Source of the DNA: JADJNW01 sp033761835 | Lineage (GTDB): Bacteria; Bacteroidota; Bacteroidia; Chitinophagales; Saprospiraceae | Assembly: GCA_033761835.1 (NCBI GenBank) | Contig: JANRME010000235.1 | Span: forward strand, 1 to 6,451 | Length of the DNA: 6,451 bases | Direction of reading: 5' to 3' | Shown: positions 4,685 through 6,451 of the stretch, piece after piece | How the letters are laid out: the number at the start of each line of letters is the position of its first letter | How positions within the stretch are numbered: position 1 is the first letter of the stretch | Translations under genes and position numbers: made by a program | The notes under the pieces: model-generated | Database searches by the model: none | What the model saw: only the letters and a program-made list of their open reading frames with translations | Told to the model about the DNA's origin: nothing

Positions 4685-6169
4685 TCAATTATAGTCATCG
4701 TCATCATCGTCGAACATGTCTTCATTGAGCATATCTGCCAGCATATCGCGGAAAGTAAAGCTGGATTCCACGATATCCTTATTGATTACATTAAATTCTG
4801 ACAAGCCATGCAGCACCAACTCCATGTACGTGTAAACTTCATCGCCGTTCACATTGAGCGTCTTTTCTACGAATTTGCGTAAGCCGGCCACATTGTCTAA
4901 AGCTTTCCGAAAATCTTTATCACTTGCATCATTGATTAATTCTAATGTGTTTCCTCCTGAAAACCAGGCGCGAATCGTGCCATAAGGATCGCTCTCGCGG
5001 CCGCGCTTGAGTTTGTCGGGATTTGGAAAATGATCGAGGAAAACGGTTTTGACAGCTTTGCTTAGCAAGGCAATGGCGACAACATAAGGTCCTTCTTGCT
5101 CGCCTTCGTACACCAATTCCACTTTACCAGTAATGGCAGGCACTACGCCCCAGAAATCAATAATACGGGCATTCGTAGATTTTTCGCTATTAATCAGCAT
5201 TCTGCGTTCAGCCGTACTTACCAAATTTTCATACCCGGAAATGCTCAAACGAGCGGAGACGCCACTTTTATCATCCACATACTCGCTTTCGCGCGCGGCG
5301 AAAGAGATTTGTTCCAACAGGATCTGCAGTACATCAGGCACATGTATCGTTTTGCATTGCTCTTCCGTCAATTTTGCTTCCTGCCGCGTGATTTGACGCG
5401 CAATTTCTATCGTTTTAGGATAATGTGTAAGTATCTGACTTTCAATCCTATCTTTCAAAGGTGTGATGATGCTACCGCGATTGGTATAATCTTCAGGATT
5501 GGCGGTGAACAGGAATTCAATATCTAAGGGCAAACGCAGCTTGAATCCTCGGATCTGAATATCGCCTTCCTGTAAAATATTAAATAAAGATACCTGAATT
5601 CTTGCTTGCAAATCTGGTAACTCATTGATAACGAATATACTGCGATGCGATCTTGGCACTAAGCCAAAATGAATGACGCGTTCGTCGCTCAAGGGCAACT
5701 TCATCGTAGCGGCTTTGATCGGATCGGCATCCCCAATCAGGTCGGCTACGCTCACGTCGGGCGTAGCGAGCTTTTCCACATAACGCTCGCTGCGATGCAC
5801 CCATTCGATAGGAGTATTGTCGCCTTTTTCTGAGATCAAATCTTTGGCGTAGCGCGAAATCGGATGTAAAGGATCATCATTTAATTCGCTACCAGCAACG
5901 ATTGGAATGTATTCGTCGAGCAAACTTGTAAGAAGACGCGCGATACGCGTTTTGGCTTGTCCACGCAGGCCTAACAAAAGAATATTATGACGAGAAAGGA
6001 TAGCGCGCTCAATATCAGGCAGTACGGTATCATCAAAACCGATGATACCTTCAAAGATTTTCTCTTTCTTCTTAAGTTTCGATACTAAATTTTCCCGCAA
6101 TTCTTCTTTGATAGACTTACTGCGATAATTAGTTTTTTTTAGTTCGCCCAGTGTTTTGGCTTGATTCAT
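4685..6169 (-). CDS. MoxR / magnesium-chelatase-like AAA+ ATPase
   Basis: This 494-residue protein resembles an AAA+ ATPase family found in Bacteroidota, often annotated as magnesium chelatase or sigma-54-interacting regulator. Its substrate is unknown. Such ATPases usually act with a von Willebrand A (VWA) protein to insert metals or remodel complexes. After a helical N terminus comes Walker A GLRGQAKT at 67-74 (Lys73), then DLIGDADP at 143-150. The Walker B position reads IFVINELPD, with Asn182-Glu183 in place of Asp-Glu. I recall that as a trait of the family, not a defect. Sensor 1 lies in FTANPEDYTNRG (Asn224), followed by LKDRI with a possible arginine finger (Arg241). The C-terminal half is a helical lid, ending in a very acidic tail (six consecutive Asp). 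The ATG at 6169 matches the family-like start (MNQAKTLGELKK); the frame is open to a TTG at 6214, but that overlaps the predicted promoter. No VWA partner lies downstream, where kdsB converges. Confidence 0.85.
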   Translation of the reverse strand: MNQAKTLGELKKTNYRSKSIKEELRENLVSKLKKKEKIFEGIIGFDDTVLPDIERAILSRHNILLLGLRGQAKTRIARLLTSLLDEYIPIVAGSELNDDPLHPISRYAKDLISEKGDNTPIEWVHRSERYVEKLATPDVSVADLIGDADPIKAATMKLPLSDERVIHFGLVPRSHRSIFVINELPDLQARIQVSLFNILQEGDIQIRGFKLRLPLDIEFLFTANPEDYTNRGSIITPLKDRIESQILTHYPKTIEIARQITRQEAKLTEEQCKTIHVPDVLQILLEQISFAARESEYVDDKSGVSARLSISGYENLVSTAERRMLINSEKSTNARIIDFWGVVPAITGKVELVYEGEQEGPYVVAIALLSKAVKTVFLDHFPNPDKLKRGRESDPYGTIRAWFSGGNTLELINDASDKDFRKALDNVAGLRKFVEKTLNVNGDEVYTYMELVLHGLSEFNVINKDIVESSFTFRDMLADMLNEDMFDDDDDDYN

Positions 6170-6201
6170 CAGTAAATGTATTGGTGTGTCTTTTGCTTTG
6201 A

Positions 6202-6209
6202 CAAAACTA
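6202..6209 (-). promoter_or_regulatory. Putative -7 promoter element for the AAA+ ATPase gene
   Basis: TAGTTTTG on the minus strand fits TAnnTTTG exactly. Transcription would start near 6195, leaving a leader of roughly 26 nt before the ATG at 6169 and excluding the TTG at 6214 as start. No clear TTTG -33 box was found at the expected distance, so the call rests on one element. Confidence 0.45.
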
Positions 6210-6311
6210 AACAACGTCTTAGCTAAAAGATAGTTTTGAAAAAAATGCGCTTATTTTATCTTTTACCTTGACCCATTCCTATTAAAACCATTACATTTGA
6301 AGACTTTTTAT

Positions 6312-6451
6312 GGTCGTGCAAAAAGATGTATGACGATTGTGAAAAAAGACAATGAGGACGAACTTTGAAGAATGTGTCAAATAAAAATCAAAGTCCAATG
6401 TCCTCATTGCGATAGTCCTAATGTCGTAAAAAACGGCATAAAAAGTAGTGG
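6312..6451 (+). mobile_element. Left end of an IS1-type insertion sequence (truncated by window edge)
   Basis: A zinc-finger InsA-like reading frame begins at 6372. The IS left end is placed at GGTCGTGCAAAAA (6312) because IS1-family termini begin with GGT and because the distance to the start codon (60 bp) is close to that of E. coli IS1, whose insA starts near base 56. The right end is outside the window, so the inverted repeat and target duplication cannot be checked. The boundary is therefore an estimate; the element's identity rests on the encoded protein. Confidence 0.6.
6372..6451 (+). CDS. IS1-family InsA-like zinc-finger protein, N terminus (partial)
   Basis: The first 26 codons are visible before the window ends. 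The segment VQCPHCDSPNVVKNGIKSSG (residues 8-27) has the CxxC knuckle (Cys10, Cys13) and the VxNGxxSxG pattern of the InsA N-terminal zinc-binding domain of IS1 (E. coli: CPSCSATDGVVRNGKSTAG). In IS1, InsA binds the terminal repeats and represses transcription, and a -1 frameshift fuses it to InsB to give the transposase; whether that holds here lies beyond the edge. IS1595-type transposases share a similar N-terminal finger and are the main alternative. The gene is divergent from the AAA+ ATPase gene. Confidence 0.7.
   Translation, partial: MCQIKIKVQCPHCDSPNVVKNGIKSS

Noticed and set aside
5096..5527. 143-codon plus-strand open frame opposite the AAA+ ATPase gene
   Set aside because: It lies wholly antisense to conserved ATPase coding sequence, and the translation has no recognisable features; it is a shadow of that gene.
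6330..6368. 12-codon open frame MTIVKKDNEDEL just before the InsA-like gene
   Set aside because: It is too short to support as a gene, has no known counterpart, and lies in the IS leader; chance is the simpler explanation.

Overview
The window looks like a piece of chromosome from a Bacteroidota bacterium, probably near Chitinophagaceae or a related lineage. Evidence for this: (i) moderately AT-rich DNA with start codons that lack Shine-Dalgarno sequences; (ii) promoter elements of the TAnnTTTG type; (iii) protein families typical of that phylum, namely an SH3-plus-NlpC/P60 protein starting straight with the SH3 domain, a LysM protein with an RlpA-like tail, and a MoxR/magnesium-chelatase-like ATPase with a characteristic VINELPD motif. 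kdsB shows a Gram-negative envelope containing Kdo lipopolysaccharide. The assignment rests on recognised protein style, not on a search.

Layout: 1-50 holds what may be the first 16 codons of an unidentified minus-strand gene. 51-309 is an intergenic region with an 8-bp inverted repeat, a 16-bp perfect palindrome, a 12-bp perfect palindrome and a run of 7-bp repeats ending just before the next gene. 310-1158 (+) is an SH3/NlpC-P60 protein whose catalytic cysteine is replaced by aspartate. It converges on 1229-2587 (-), a cystathionine beta-synthase-type PLP enzyme with two C-terminal CBS domains. Upstream of that, on the same strand, is 2748-3599 (-), a secreted LysM protein. A 357-bp divergent intergenic region separates it from 3957-4682 (+), kdsB. 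kdsB ends 2 bp from the end of a convergent MoxR-like AAA+ ATPase gene at 4685-6169 (-). From about 6312 to the right edge lies the left end of an IS1-type insertion sequence, with the first 26 codons of its zinc-finger InsA-like protein.

There is no single operon or obvious defence or biosynthetic cluster. Three genes concern the envelope (the NlpC/P60-like protein, the LysM protein and kdsB), one sulfur amino acid metabolism and one an AAA+ chaperone-like role. The two most unusual signals are the probable NlpC/P60 pseudoenzyme and the runs of 7-bp-phased repeats found in four of the spacers, with different consensus words but a shared TC dinucleotide every 7 bp.
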